Shown here: piece by piece, positions 35,324-44,666 of the stretch
How positions within the stretch are numbered: the stretch's first letter is position 1
Layout: the number at the start of each line of letters is the position of its first letter
NCBI RefSeq assembly: GCF_003325955.1
Contig: NZ_CP030929.1
Span: 1,054,001 to 1,118,000, forward strand
Source of the DNA: Aurantimicrobium sp. MWH-Uga1
GTDB lineage: Bacteria; Actinomycetota; Actinomycetes; Actinomycetales; Microbacteriaceae
DNA: 64,000 nucleotides
Direction of reading: 5' to 3'
Notes under the pieces: generated by a model
What the model was told of the DNA's origin: nothing
The model's database searches: none
The model's input: the letters and a program-made list of their open reading frames with translations, nothing else
Program-made: the position numbers and the translations under genes

Positions 35324-36598
35324 ATGACTTCTTCCGGTGCCCCATTTCAGCTGCGTCAAGCAGCACTTCCGGTCTACCTTCCCACACTGTTATTTGCTGC
35401 CGGTGAAGCGGCGTTCATCCCTATCGTTCCGGTTATTGCTCACAATGTTGGCGCTAATCTTGCAACAGCTGGTTTGGTTGCGGGGATGCTCACCCTCGGC
35501 ATTGTTACCGGTGATATCCCTAGCGGATGGATTATTTCCCGCATCGGCGAACGCATGGCCATGTTGTGGTCCACCCTCGTGGCGCTGCTGGGAACAGCAC
35601 TAGCTCTTGCTGCAACAACACCCCTCATTCTTGGGGCTGGAATTTTCCTGATTGGTTTAGCAACCAGCGCATTCGCGCTGGCTAGACACGCATTTCTGAC
35701 GAGCTTTGTGCCGCTGAATTATCGCGCCCGTGCCCTCTCAACGTTGGGAGGAATGTTTCGCGCAGGAGCGGTGATGGGTCCCTTCCTCTCGGCAGGAGTT
35801 CTTGCCCTGACACATAATCCGCTGGCTGCCTTTTGGTTGATGGCAGCATTCACTCTCTCTGCGGGTGCGGTCTTGCTGTTCATGCCAGATCCTGAAAAAA
35901 CATTCGGACAGGTAATCAGAATTAAGGATGAATCTGGGGTTTCTCTTACTCCTGGGGAATTCGAAGTCGAAAAAGAAACTCACGGCCTCATGGCCACCAT
36001 TATCAGGAACAAAGCTGTGCTCGCAAAGCTGGGTGTTGCTTCTGCCTTGGTCATGGCTTTGCGTTCGGGCCGTGCCGTGATTTTCCCATTATGGGCAGTC
36101 AGTATCGGAATCAAAGATTCGGACACGGCGTTGATAATTGGTTTAGCAACCGCGGTTGATTTCGCTTTGTTCTTTACCAGCGGTCAGATTATGGACAAGT
36201 GGGGACGTCTTGCTTCCATCGTCCCCTCCATGATCATCATGTCGGTGGCTTTACTCGTCTTAGCGCCCACGCATGATTTGCCCACCAACGTGTTGTGGTT
36301 TGTCATCACGATTTTCTTATTCGCCATTGGTAACGGTATCGGTTCAGGCATTTTGTTGACCCTAGCTTCAGACCTCGCCAACAAAGACAACCCAGCACCC
36401 TTTTTGGGCGCATGGCGTTTCATCACCGATTCCGGGGCAGCACTAGCCCCTTTAGGTATTTCTGCACTCACGGCAGCACTGTCACTAGCAGTGGCGTCTG
36501 CCGTGACCGGTGTTGCCGGGCTTATCGGCGTTGTGCTGATGTTGGTTTATGTTCCGAAGTATTTACCTCGAAAAAAGAACCTAGTTCCCCGAGGCTGA
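35324..36598 (+). CDS. Major facilitator superfamily transporter
   Basis: 424 aa from the ATG chosen here, with about twelve membrane segments. The loop after helix 2 carries D-I-P-S-G-W-I-I-S-R-I-G-E-R, a variant of the MFS motif A, and the middle loop (about 200-225) is hydrophilic. The fold resembles multidrug or sugar exporters, but substrate is unknown. The open frame continues 121 codons upstream through antisense prfB sequence; that extension is serine-rich noise. The C-terminus ends P-R-K-K-N-L and overlaps the UPF0182 gene by 18 bp on the opposite strand. Confidence 0.85.
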   Translation: MTSSGAPFQLRQAALPVYLPTLLFAAGEAAFIPIVPVIAHNVGANLATAGLVAGMLTLGIVTGDIPSGWIISRIGERMAMLWSTLVALLGTALALAATTPLILGAGIFLIGLATSAFALARHAFLTSFVPLNYRARALSTLGGMFRAGAVMGPFLSAGVLALTHNPLAAFWLMAAFTLSAGAVLLFMPDPEKTFGQVIRIKDESGVSLTPGEFEVEKETHGLMATIIRNKAVLAKLGVASALVMALRSGRAVIFPLWAVSIGIKDSDTALIIGLATAVDFALFFTSGQIMDKWGRLASIVPSMIIMSVALLVLAPTHDLPTNVLWFVITIFLFAIGNGIGSGILLTLASDLANKDNPAPFLGAWRFITDSGAALAPLGISALTAALSLAVASAVTGVAGLIGVVLMLVYVPKYLPRKKNLVPRG

Positions 36599-39460
36599 CA
36601 ATGCTCGGCTGAGTGCATCAGTCAACGCAGCATCTGCCGCACCGTAGGCAGCCCAGTCTCCAGATACTCGAGCAGCTTCACGGTCTGTGAGGGCCTTCTG
36701 AGCATCTTGAAGTGCCTTGGTCAATTCGGGGTTTGCCGTGCTACCGCCAGAACCGCCCGCAGGGTCGTTCTCTGGTGGTTGTGCGCCCTCGTTAGTGGGT
36801 TGGTCAACGCCCGCATTGCCACCAAAGAGAACATCGAGAGCTTCTGGCAGGGTGTCCTCGAAGGCGATTTGGTCACCGAAAGCAACAAGAATCTTCTTCA
36901 ACAGCGGGTAGCTCGTGTTACCGGTGGACTGAACATAGACCGGCTGGACATAGAGCAGACCGCCACCAACAGGCAGTGTCAGCAGGTTTCCCTTGAGCAC
37001 ATTGGTCGAACCCTGTGACAACAGGTTCAATTCCTTCGACACGTCAGGGTCAGCATTGAAGTTGTTCTGAACCTGCCCAGGACCTGGGACGGTAACGACC
37101 TTAGGAAGTGTCAGCAAGCGAAGCTTTCCATACTCCTCTGATTTCTTACCTGCCTCAGTTCCCGCATCGGAGTTGGCAACAAGGTAGCCCGTCAGTACGT
37201 TACGACTGGAGGTACCGGTTGCCTTCGGAATAAAGGTGGAGTAAATCGAGTATGCAGGAGCTTCCGCACCTGGAACCTTCATAGTCAGGTAGTAGGGCGA
37301 CTGATACTTGGTTGCATCTGTTGCCGCGGTGGGATCGTTGGGAGTAACCCATGCGTCATCACCCGAGTAGAAGGAGCCTGGGTCAGTCACGTGGTACTGC
37401 CCCAAAATGGAGCGCTGTGCTTTGAACAGGTCCGTGGGGTATCGAACATGGCTCATCAGATCAGCAGACATCTCACTGATCGGCTTGATGTTGGAGGGGT
37501 AGATCTTCTGCCATGTCTTCAACACAGCATCTTCTTCATCCCACGCATACAGCGTGACTGAACCATCGTAAGCATCCACTGTTGCTTTGACCGAGTTTCG
37601 GATGTAGTTCACGTTATCGAGCACAAACGCACTTGCGGGTTGTGGCTGGTCACTGATGGCAGCCGAGAGGCTTTCCATCTTGGAGTATGGGTAGTTTGCG
37701 CTCGTGGTGTATCCGTCAATTACCCACAGAATACGACCATCAGCCACTGTGGGGTACGGATCGCTATCGAGGGTGAGATAGGGAGCTACCTTCTGAACTC
37801 GCTCACGAGGGTCGCGGTCATAAATGATTTGTGAATCATTCGTGACAGCGTCAGAAAGCAGAATCTCTTCGCTTTGGAACTTCAGTGCGTAAACAAGACG
37901 GTTGAATACATTTTCTAACTTGGGTCCGCCATCGCCAGCGAAGGTGTTATAGACCTGCTCGTTTTCTTCACTAGATGCTGGGTAGTCAAGTTCAACTGGC
38001 TTAGTGCTAGAGGTTCCACCCACGATGGAATACAGCGGAGAGTTCTCGCCGAAGTAAATTCGAGGCTCAAACTCGCCAAGCTCACCGGTTGAAGGAATAC
38101 CGGCTTGCAGGAAGACGGGCTGTCCGTCAGTAGAACGTTCTGTTCCGTAGGCAGCTACGAGGCCGTAACCATGGGTGTACACCAGGGTGTTGTTGTACCA
38201 ACTCTGGTTACTTCCCACCCCAGCCTGGTTGAGCTCGCGGACAGCTACTACAGAGTCTTGGGACTTCCCATCGATGGTATAGCGGTCAACATCGAGCTCT
38301 CCTGCGAATGCGTAGTACTGCTTGAACTGCTCGAGCTGGGCAAAAGATGCACTCACAAGTGCAGGGTCAATGATGCGGATACTAGCTGTGGTCTCTGCAT
38401 CTGCACGCAAGGCTCCGGGAGTTGCGTCAGTGGTGGCGTTGTAAGGAGATGCATCTATATCTGCAACCCCATACGCTTCACGTGTGAGTTCAATGTTTCG
38501 GGCTATGTAGGGAGCTTCCAAGCTTCGCTCGGAAGGGTCAACAACAAATCGCTGCATCACCCAGGGGTAACCCATGGTGAGGACGAGACCGGCAATAACG
38601 AGCATTGCAGTGCCAATCAGAGACAAACGCCAACGACCGGTAAAAGCGGTAACAATGAAGAGCAAGGCAACCAACAGCGCAATCAGCGAGAGGATCTGAA
38701 GACCAGGGATGGTTGCGTTCACATCTGTGTATCCAGCGCCCGTGATCAAACCGGTGTCGTTGTTCAAGGTGGCATATTGATCAAGCCAAATGCTCACACC
38801 CTGAAGAGCGATGTAGATTGCGGCAGTGATAGCCAACTGAATACGGGCTGCCTTGGCCACCCGTAGCTCGCGACGAACAATCGCAATCGAGCCATACACA
38901 TAGTTAGTAATCAGTGCGGCCAATCCACACAGCAACACAATCGCTGAGAACAAGGAAACAACTGCTCTGAAGAAGGGCAGATCAAAGAGGTAGAACGAAA
39001 TGTCCATCTTGAACTGCGGATCTACAGTTCCCGTGGGGACAGCATTGAACCAGAGCATTGCCAAAGGCCAGCGGGTCGCCGTGGACAGACCGGCGAAAAC
39101 ACCTAACAGAGCGGGAACAACCCAGGTCAGCAGTTTTCGCAAGGGTTCAATGACGTCCTGATAGCGATCCAACTGAGAATTCAAACGCGCATAAACAGGA
39201 CGACTTCTATAGGCAATTTCAATCGAGAGCCATACTGGTACCGCCATGGCAATAAACCCGGCAACAAAGAAACCGGCGGCAGCAAACCATTGCGTAGTGA
39301 GAACGTTGAGGAAGCCCAGCTGGTCGAACCAGAGGATATCTGCATAGACACTGGCGAACGCGAAGAACACCACGAGCAGTACCACCAAAATACCGACGGT
39401 GATCGCTACAGGTCCCCGGTTACCCAGGCGTCGTACTGAAGACGTTGATGCATTACTCAC
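36581..39460 (-). CDS. UPF0182 family large membrane protein
   Basis: 959 aa. Seven hydrophobic helices fill roughly residues 17-310 (with P-V-W-L-S-I-E and D-I-S-F-Y-L-F-D-L-P-F-F typical of the family), followed by a large extracytoplasmic domain of about 550 residues with Y-T-H-G-Y-G-L-V-A-A-Y-G. The C-terminal 70 residues are acidic and Ala-rich. It corresponds to mycobacterial Rv3193c by family and position. Function is unknown. The start is GTG with GAGG seven bases upstream. It follows the Lon-like PDZ protease by 27 nt on the same strand, and this pairing is conserved in actinobacteria, so the protease may act on or with it (inference). Confidence 0.9.
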   Translation of the reverse strand: MSNASTSSVRRLGNRGPVAITVGILVVLLVVFFAFASVYADILWFDQLGFLNVLTTQWFAAAGFFVAGFIAMAVPVWLSIEIAYRSRPVYARLNSQLDRYQDVIEPLRKLLTWVVPALLGVFAGLSTATRWPLAMLWFNAVPTGTVDPQFKMDISFYLFDLPFFRAVVSLFSAIVLLCGLAALITNYVYGSIAIVRRELRVAKAARIQLAITAAIYIALQGVSIWLDQYATLNNDTGLITGAGYTDVNATIPGLQILSLIALLVALLFIVTAFTGRWRLSLIGTAMLVIAGLVLTMGYPWVMQRFVVDPSERSLEAPYIARNIELTREAYGVADIDASPYNATTDATPGALRADAETTASIRIIDPALVSASFAQLEQFKQYYAFAGELDVDRYTIDGKSQDSVVAVRELNQAGVGSNQSWYNNTLVYTHGYGLVAAYGTERSTDGQPVFLQAGIPSTGELGEFEPRIYFGENSPLYSIVGGTSSTKPVELDYPASSEENEQVYNTFAGDGGPKLENVFNRLVYALKFQSEEILLSDAVTNDSQIIYDRDPRERVQKVAPYLTLDSDPYPTVADGRILWVIDGYTTSANYPYSKMESLSAAISDQPQPASAFVLDNVNYIRNSVKATVDAYDGSVTLYAWDEEDAVLKTWQKIYPSNIKPISEMSADLMSHVRYPTDLFKAQRSILGQYHVTDPGSFYSGDDAWVTPNDPTAATDATKYQSPYYLTMKVPGAEAPAYSIYSTFIPKATGTSSRNVLTGYLVANSDAGTEAGKKSEEYGKLRLLTLPKVVTVPGPGQVQNNFNADPDVSKELNLLSQGSTNVLKGNLLTLPVGGGLLYVQPVYVQSTGNTSYPLLKKILVAFGDQIAFEDTLPEALDVLFGGNAGVDQPTNEGAQPPENDPAGGSGGSTANPELTKALQDAQKALTDREAARVSGDWAAYGAADAALTDALSRALSASGN

Positions 39461-39487
39461 GAAGTAACCTCACTCATTGTTGTGGAC

Positions 39488-40657
39488 TCAATTCTGGCAT
39501 GTGGGGAACATGTTCATTTCAGCATTCATGGCCGTTGCCTTATCCCCGTGCATTTCGATGAAGTTGATGACGTTGATTGCTTCATTCAGTGTGGAAACCG
39601 CAAAAACACTGACTCCGTTAGGAACGTGACCAACTACTTCGTCACAGTTATCAACCGGCGCCAAGAAGTAGTCGGCTCCAGCTTTATGGGCACCATATAG
39701 CTTTTGGCGAATACCACCAATGGGGCCCACATTTCCTTGGGCATCAATGGTTCCCGTTCCAGCAAAGTGATTTCCTGCGGTCATCTCATCTGGGGTGAGT
39801 TTGTCTATGATTCCCAGCGCAAACATCATTCCGGCGCTGGGGCCACCAACATCATCTAGACGGATTTTGACCTCAAAGGGGAAGTCATATTGTGCTGTGG
39901 CACCGATTCCTAACACCGTATTGCCATCCACATCGATGGGGGTTACCTGGGCTTCTTGAGCTGCTCCATTGCGAAGGAAATTAACAGTGCCAGGCGTTTG
40001 CGTTCCGTTTTCTTTGAGCAGTTCACGCAGCTGTGGAACGCTTTCGACTGCGGTGCCATTGAACGTGGTGATGACATCACCAATTGACAGCACATCCTTG
40101 GCTGGTGATTGATCGGTAAATCCAAGAACTTCAACACCCACGATGACGTCATATCCCAGATTGGTCAAAGCTGCAGCAATAGCGTCCTGCTGTGAATTCA
40201 CCATCTGTGCGGTGTTGGAAGCTTCTCGTTCTTCTTTGGTTTCTTGTTTGGGGAAAATGGCATCCAGGGGAACTACCGCTTTTGCTGGATCGAACCATGC
40301 GGCGGCAACTTCAATCCAGGACGGAGTTTGTTCCGGATTACCGAGTACCGAAACAGTGAGAAGGTCTAGTTCACCAGGGGTGGGGTATGTTTCAGCACCG
40401 TCGATGGTGATCAATGGAATTTTGATCTTCTTATCTTCATTGTCAGGATCAGGAATGGAGACAGCGCCCAAGGTGTCAAACCAAGGCCCGGGCTGTTCAA
40501 TCACGTAGGCAGAAGGTACAGCAGCCAGTCCTACAGCTAAAACAAGAGAGCCGACGAGAAACGTGACACCGAGTGTCCGTCGGCGTTGGGCTTGAGTTTT
40601 GTGTGGTTTATGGCCGTTTTCAGGCAACCCTTGCTCGTCTGCATGGAAGAGTGTCAC
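39488..40657 (-). CDS. PDZ domain-containing Lon-like (S16) membrane protease
   Basis: 389 aa from the GTG chosen here. A cytoplasmic basic N-terminus is followed by one membrane helix (about 28-48), then a PDZ domain around D-V-L-S-I-G-D-V-I-T-T-F-N-G, then the S16 catalytic domain with nucleophile Ser in G-P-S-A-G-M and the general-base Lys in K-L-Y-G-A-H-K-A-G-A. There is no AAA ATPase, so it is an ATP-independent relative of Lon. It corresponds to Rv3194c by family and place. A-A-G-G-style ribosome site (AAGGGATCC) precedes the GTG; the frame is open 31 codons further up. It is divergent from the DUF2342 gene. Confidence 0.88.
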   Translation of the reverse strand: MTLFHADEQGLPENGHKPHKTQAQRRRTLGVTFLVGSLVLAVGLAAVPSAYVIEQPGPWFDTLGAVSIPDPDNEDKKIKIPLITIDGAETYPTPGELDLLTVSVLGNPEQTPSWIEVAAAWFDPAKAVVPLDAIFPKQETKEEREASNTAQMVNSQQDAIAAALTNLGYDVIVGVEVLGFTDQSPAKDVLSIGDVITTFNGTAVESVPQLRELLKENGTQTPGTVNFLRNGAAQEAQVTPIDVDGNTVLGIGATAQYDFPFEVKIRLDDVGGPSAGMMFALGIIDKLTPDEMTAGNHFAGTGTIDAQGNVGPIGGIRQKLYGAHKAGADYFLAPVDNCDEVVGHVPNGVSVFAVSTLNEAINVINFIEMHGDKATAMNAEMNMFPTCQN

Positions 40658-40793
40658 AGCTGTGGATCCCTTTCCAAGTAGCAAACGGTGAACTACAACA
40701 AGCGTGGCAGTTAATGCTGTGTATTTCCCCCATGTTCGCGCCCAGCGCACGCGTTTTCTGCAGAAATTCAGAGGAAAAACAGGAACCGGGGTT

Positions 40794-40799
40794 TAGCGT
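40794..40799 (+). promoter_or_regulatory. Probable -10 box of the DUF2342-E1-like operon
   Basis: TAGCGT on the plus strand would start transcription near 40806, leaving a 20-nt leader that holds AAGGA before the ATG at 40826. The 168-bp divergent spacer shows no other clear element. Confidence 0.35.
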
Positions 40800-40825
40800 T
40801 GAAATACCAAGCAGAAGGATGGGCC

Positions 40826-42181
40826 ATGGCGGACGATAACGAACGCACTCCTGAGGATGAATTCCGCGACATGATTCGGGATATTCTCTCTGGGAAAGAG
40901 GGCGTAGACGCGAGCCAGTTGGCAGCTGCCGCAGGCCTTCCCAATGATCCAGCCAGCCTGGCCAACATCATGCAGCAATTTCAAGCAGCAATGAATGCAA
41001 GTGCATCCGGTGACGGAATTAACTGGAACATGGCGATGGAGCAAGCTAAATCTCATGCCCTGTCCACCGTGAAGCCTGTCACAGCAATACAACGAGCTGA
41101 AATAGACCAAGCTTTTCACGTAGCAAACCTGTGGCTCGCTGAAGCCACCAGCATTTCAGATTTGAGCTCCACACCAGCATTAATTTCACGACTGGAGTGG
41201 ATTGAGCAAACCATGCCACTGTGGACGCAACTTGCTGAGCCTGTTGCAAACAGCATCTCCAACGCGTTGACCAGTGTCCTCACTGATCAAGCACCTGAAG
41301 AGATGAAAGGCATGATTGCGGGGGCATCCCAGCTCATGAAACAAATCGGTGGCACTCTCTTTGCTATGCAGTTAGGCCATGTAGTTGGTCAACTCTCTAC
41401 AGAAGTTGTTTCTGGTGGAGACGTCGGCATTCCACTACTCGATGAGGGTCAAGCTGCCTTGCTGCCCCAGAACATGGATGAATTTGGTGCGGGCTTAGAT
41501 ATCCCTATGGATCAAGTTCATCTCTATCTTGCTGTCCGAGAACTGGCTCATGCGAGACTCTTCCGTCACGCCCGTTGGCTGCGACTGAATCTGATTTCCT
41601 CGATTCAAGATTTTGCTCGAGGCATCACCATTGATCTCTCACGCGTAGAAGACATTGCAGGAAACTTTGATCCGCAACATCCCGATGAGCTCAAAGAAGC
41701 TCTCTCCAGCGGTGCACTGATTCCACCGAAGTCTGAAGAACAGCTAGCTGCCCTGAGTCGACTTGAAACACAACTAGCTTTGATCGAGGGCTGGGTCGAT
41801 GTAGTGACCTCCTCGGCGACGACACGTCTACCACGTGCAAGTGCACTCGCCGAGACCGTTCGTCGCCGCCGTGCATCGGGAGGCCCTGCAGAATCTGCCT
41901 TTGCAACACTGGTTGGCTTGGAGCTTCGCCCCAGACGTCTGCGTGAAGCAACAATGTTGTGGCAACAGGTCACTGATGCTGTGGGAGCAGAAGCTCGCGA
42001 TGCCCTGTGGTCTCACCCTGACATGATGCCTACCGCGGAAGACCTCGATAACCCTGCTGCGTTGATTGCACGAATGGAAGCATCCGCTCGTGGCGAGGTT
42101 GCAGAGCCGGACGACATGGACCGCGCTCTGGCTGATTTATTGGATGGAAATATCCCACCTGTGGATGATTCGCAACAGTGA
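40826..42181 (+). CDS. DUF2342 (Zincin_2) putative zinc-dependent metalloprotease
   Basis: 451 aa. The family signature is V-R-E-L-A-H-A-R-L-F-R-H-A-R-W-L-R (about 236-252), where the His residues and an acidic residue are thought to form a zincin-like site; the usual family form is R-E-A-A-H-x-R-L-F. An N-terminal region rich in acidic residues, a G-Q-L-S-T-E-V-V-S-G helix and the C-terminal E-T-V-R-R-R-R-A-S-G-G-P-A-E-S-A-F segment also match. It corresponds to Rv3195. Substrate and activity are unknown. AAGGA precedes the ATG. An E1-like protein gene follows 27 nt downstream, so the two are probably one operon. Confidence 0.88.
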   Translation: MADDNERTPEDEFRDMIRDILSGKEGVDASQLAAAAGLPNDPASLANIMQQFQAAMNASASGDGINWNMAMEQAKSHALSTVKPVTAIQRAEIDQAFHVANLWLAEATSISDLSSTPALISRLEWIEQTMPLWTQLAEPVANSISNALTSVLTDQAPEEMKGMIAGASQLMKQIGGTLFAMQLGHVVGQLSTEVVSGGDVGIPLLDEGQAALLPQNMDEFGAGLDIPMDQVHLYLAVRELAHARLFRHARWLRLNLISSIQDFARGITIDLSRVEDIAGNFDPQHPDELKEALSSGALIPPKSEEQLAALSRLETQLALIEGWVDVVTSSATTRLPRASALAETVRRRRASGGPAESAFATLVGLELRPRRLREATMLWQQVTDAVGAEARDALWSHPDMMPTAEDLDNPAALIARMEASARGEVAEPDDMDRALADLLDGNIPPVDDSQQ

Positions 42182-42208
42182 TTGAGTTTTTGCAGCATTC
42201 TTCGCTGC

Positions 42209-43069
42209 ATGTACAAACTTAATTCTGATCTGCCTTTGTTGTGGCGCACACCTACCTCATTTCAAATAGGCACCTCCCCCGCTGAGGTAGTTGTGGAACG
42301 GGTTTATCCCGGCGAAGAAAGATTCCTTGCTGCTTTGCAGGCAGGAATCAGCGACGCTTCACTGGATGCTGTGGCTGAAGAGTGCGGGCTAAGTAAAGAG
42401 CAAGCTGACTCTTTTCTTTCACGGCTCAGTCCAGCGTTAGGAAGCAACGCGCACCAATCTAGTTTGCGGATCGCACTGGATGGATCTGGCCCCTTCGTTG
42501 ACAGCTTGGGTCTGATACTGATTGGGATGGGGCATCGAGTTATTCGTGCCAGTGCGCTCACGGCAGGAAAATGTGAGTTGGCCATTGTGGTGGGAGATTT
42601 TGTGCTGGAGCCTCACCGAACCAGCGACTGGCTGCGCAGAGAGATTCCTCACCTGCCAATTGTTCTTGGCGATCGCACCGTTGATATCGGTCCGGTTATA
42701 TCTCCTCGTCATCCAGAACCCCAACACAGTCCCTGTTATCACTGCATAGAACTGCACAGGCAAGACAGCGATAGCTCCTGGGTCGCTATCGCCTCTCAGC
42801 TCATCGGTGTCCGTTCGCCTGTGCAGAATCCCCTGGTGTGTTCAGAAGTAGCAAGCATGGTCAGCAGATGGATACGTAACCCTGAACGTGAAAGCCTCAG
42901 AAGCAATCAGATTCTCACACTGGCTGCCAGTACTGGAGAAATCAGAACTAGGGAGTATTTACTGCACCCAGATTGTGCATGCCAAGCTCTGCCACGAAAC
43001 GTGATCGTTCTCGATTCGTTGCACGACCAGTACCCTGCTGTGCCCACGACAGCGAAAGCTGCCTCCTAG
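42209..43069 (+). CDS. Orphan E1-like/TOMM cyclodehydratase C-domain homologue (Rv3196-like)
   Basis: 286 aa from the ATG at 42209. Residues 1-75 resemble the N-terminal wing-helix (RiPP-recognition-like) part of thiazole/oxazole-modified microcin cyclodehydratases: L-P-L-L-W-R-T-P-T-S-F-Q-I-G. The middle is an E1/ThiF-like fold with a degenerate nucleotide loop (D-G-S-G-P-F-V). The structural zinc cysteines are kept as C-Y-H-C and D-C-A-C. No YcaO partner, precursor peptide or export gene lies nearby. It corresponds to Rv3196 by position. A TTG start at 42182 is possible but has less support. Its last 122 bp overlap uvrD2 on the opposite strand. Function is unknown; modification of a protein or peptide together with the upstream zincin is a hypothesis. 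Confidence 0.75.
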   Translation: MYKLNSDLPLLWRTPTSFQIGTSPAEVVVERVYPGEERFLAALQAGISDASLDAVAEECGLSKEQADSFLSRLSPALGSNAHQSSLRIALDGSGPFVDSLGLILIGMGHRVIRASALTAGKCELAIVVGDFVLEPHRTSDWLRREIPHLPIVLGDRTVDIGPVISPRHPEPQHSPCYHCIELHRQDSDSSWVAIASQLIGVRSPVQNPLVCSEVASMVSRWIRNPERESLRSNQILTLAASTGEIRTREYLLHPDCACQALPRNVIVLDSLHDQYPAVPTTAKAAS

Positions 43070-44666
43070 CTCGAGTAATTGCTACGTAAAGAAGTCTGCG
43101 CTCCTCGGCAATAGCCTCAAGGTTGTGAGCATAGCTAATTGGAAAGAGGCCTTCAGAAAGCCCAATAACGTGAACACTGTCCCACTCCAAGCCCTTCGCG
43201 GAGTGCACTGACGCCAAGGTAACAGCGTGCAGGGTGGGTTCATGCTTGGCAGCTTGACGGGCAAGAAGTTCATCGGTGAATGCGCGGAAGGTTGTTCCCG
43301 CGGGCGCTTCATCTGCCATCACCATGAGGGCATTGAGAGCCTCCCACTTCGACCGTGCTGCACCGGTGGTTTGGGGAGCCTCTTGGCTCCACCCCACCGA
43401 ACGCAGCACATCGCTTACTGACTTGAACAGCGGCTCACCCACAACAGAAACTGATGCACCACGTAAGGCAAGAATGGCTTGCTTAACTTCAGGCAGGTCA
43501 TAAAAGCGTTGAGCACCATGAACAGTTGTGCTGATTCCCAAATCAGACAGGGCCTGTTCGAGAGCAACAGCCTGAACGTTGATGCGGTACAACACCGCTA
43601 TGTCTTCAGGTTTGGTTCCTGCCGCAATCTCAGTGGCAATCTTGTTTGCCACAGCCCGAGCCTCTGCCGCATCGTTGGGGTAGGCCGACAGAGTGGGCGT
43701 GCTTCCGCCTTGTTGTGCTGCCGTAAGAGTAAGAGCGCCTGGGCGATCGCGCATCAGCGCGTTCGCTATTGAAACTATGGGAGCAGTGGATCGATAGTTG
43801 GTTTCCAACTTCACCACCTGAGCATCGGGGAATCTCGCGCCAAAGCCCAACAGGTAATCGCTGGTGGCACCGGTGAAGGAATAAATGGTCTGGCTTGCAT
43901 CCCCGACTACGCAGACATCACGATGTTCTCCTAACCACAGATCGAGTAAGTGGTGCTGCAAAGGTGAGACGTCCTGATATTCATCTACGACAAAAAAGCG
44001 GTATCGCTCGCGCACCTCCATCGCAGCCGCCGCTTCTGTTTCAAGCAAGCCTGCTGTCAGAAGCAGCACATCTTCCATATCAATCTGTCCACGAGAATCC
44101 TTAAGATCCTCATAGCCACTCATCACCGCGAGAACGTCGGCGATGGCGAGGTTGCCTGGCATCGCTCGAGAATAGGCCTTCTTTTCATAGCTAGAGAGGT
44201 TGAGATTGCTGGTTTTTCGCCATTCAACTTCGGAGGCCAAATCTCGAAGGGTTGCTGTATCAAGTTTCAACCCAAGTTTGGTGGCCACCTCTGCAAGCGG
44301 CCTCGATTTTGATTCAAAAACTTGAGGCGCATCTCCCCCAACAAACTTGGGCCAAAAGTGACCCAGTTGACGCAGCGCTGCGGCGTGAAAAGTTTGTGCC
44401 TGAACTGGGCCTGCCCCTAATTGGCGCAACCGTGTTCTCATTTCACCGGCAGCGCGATTGGTGAAGGTCAGAGCTAAAACCCGGTCAGGTGAATAGGTTC
44501 CGGTTGCGATTGCATAGGCAATACGGTGCGTAATGGCGCGGGTTTTTCCTGTACCAGCCCCGGCAAGAACACAGACAGGACCCCGTAGCTCCTCGGCGAC
44601 GACACGCTGATCATTATCGAGGCCTGCCAGAAGTTCTTCAGCGCTTGAGACAGAGTTTTCTCTCAT
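42948..44666 (-). CDS. uvrD2: ATP-dependent DNA helicase UvrD2 (without HRDC domain)
   Basis: 572 aa. SF1A helicase: A-G-A-G-T-G-K-T (motif I), Q-D-V-S-P-L-Q-H-H after D-E-Y (II), G-D-A-S-Q-T-I-Y-S-F-T-G-A (III), N-Y-R-S (IV), V-T-L-A-S-V-H-S-A-K-G-L-E-W (V) and V-A-I-T-R-A-R (VI). It corresponds to Rv3198c. Mycobacterial UvrD2 is about 700 aa and has a C-terminal HRDC domain and a tetracysteine segment; here the protein ends about 27 residues after motif VI, so both are missing. The ATG at 44666 overlaps the nudC stop as ATGA; a further 17 upstream codons would overlap nudC and are unsupported. The 3' end overlaps the E1-like gene by 122 bp. Confidence 0.92.
   Translation of the reverse strand: MRENSVSSAEELLAGLDNDQRVVAEELRGPVCVLAGAGTGKTRAITHRIAYAIATGTYSPDRVLALTFTNRAAGEMRTRLRQLGAGPVQAQTFHAAALRQLGHFWPKFVGGDAPQVFESKSRPLAEVATKLGLKLDTATLRDLASEVEWRKTSNLNLSSYEKKAYSRAMPGNLAIADVLAVMSGYEDLKDSRGQIDMEDVLLLTAGLLETEAAAAMEVRERYRFFVVDEYQDVSPLQHHLLDLWLGEHRDVCVVGDASQTIYSFTGATSDYLLGFGARFPDAQVVKLETNYRSTAPIVSIANALMRDRPGALTLTAAQQGGSTPTLSAYPNDAAEARAVANKIATEIAAGTKPEDIAVLYRINVQAVALEQALSDLGISTTVHGAQRFYDLPEVKQAILALRGASVSVVGEPLFKSVSDVLRSVGWSQEAPQTTGAARSKWEALNALMVMADEAPAGTTFRAFTDELLARQAAKHEPTLHAVTLASVHSAKGLEWDSVHVIGLSEGLFPISYAHNLEAIAEERRLLYVAITRARRQLSLSWAQQGTGRATNRERSRFVAELGMHNLGAVNTP

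Noticed and set aside
38105..38866. 253-codon open frame on the plus strand
   Set aside because: It lies antisense inside the well-supported UPF0182 gene, has no plausible domain and is rich in Cys, His and Ser as expected of a shadow frame.
42191..42209. Small hairpin TGCAGC/GCTGCA before the E1-like gene as a terminator
   Set aside because: The stem is short and no T run follows; it more likely only affects initiation, if anything.
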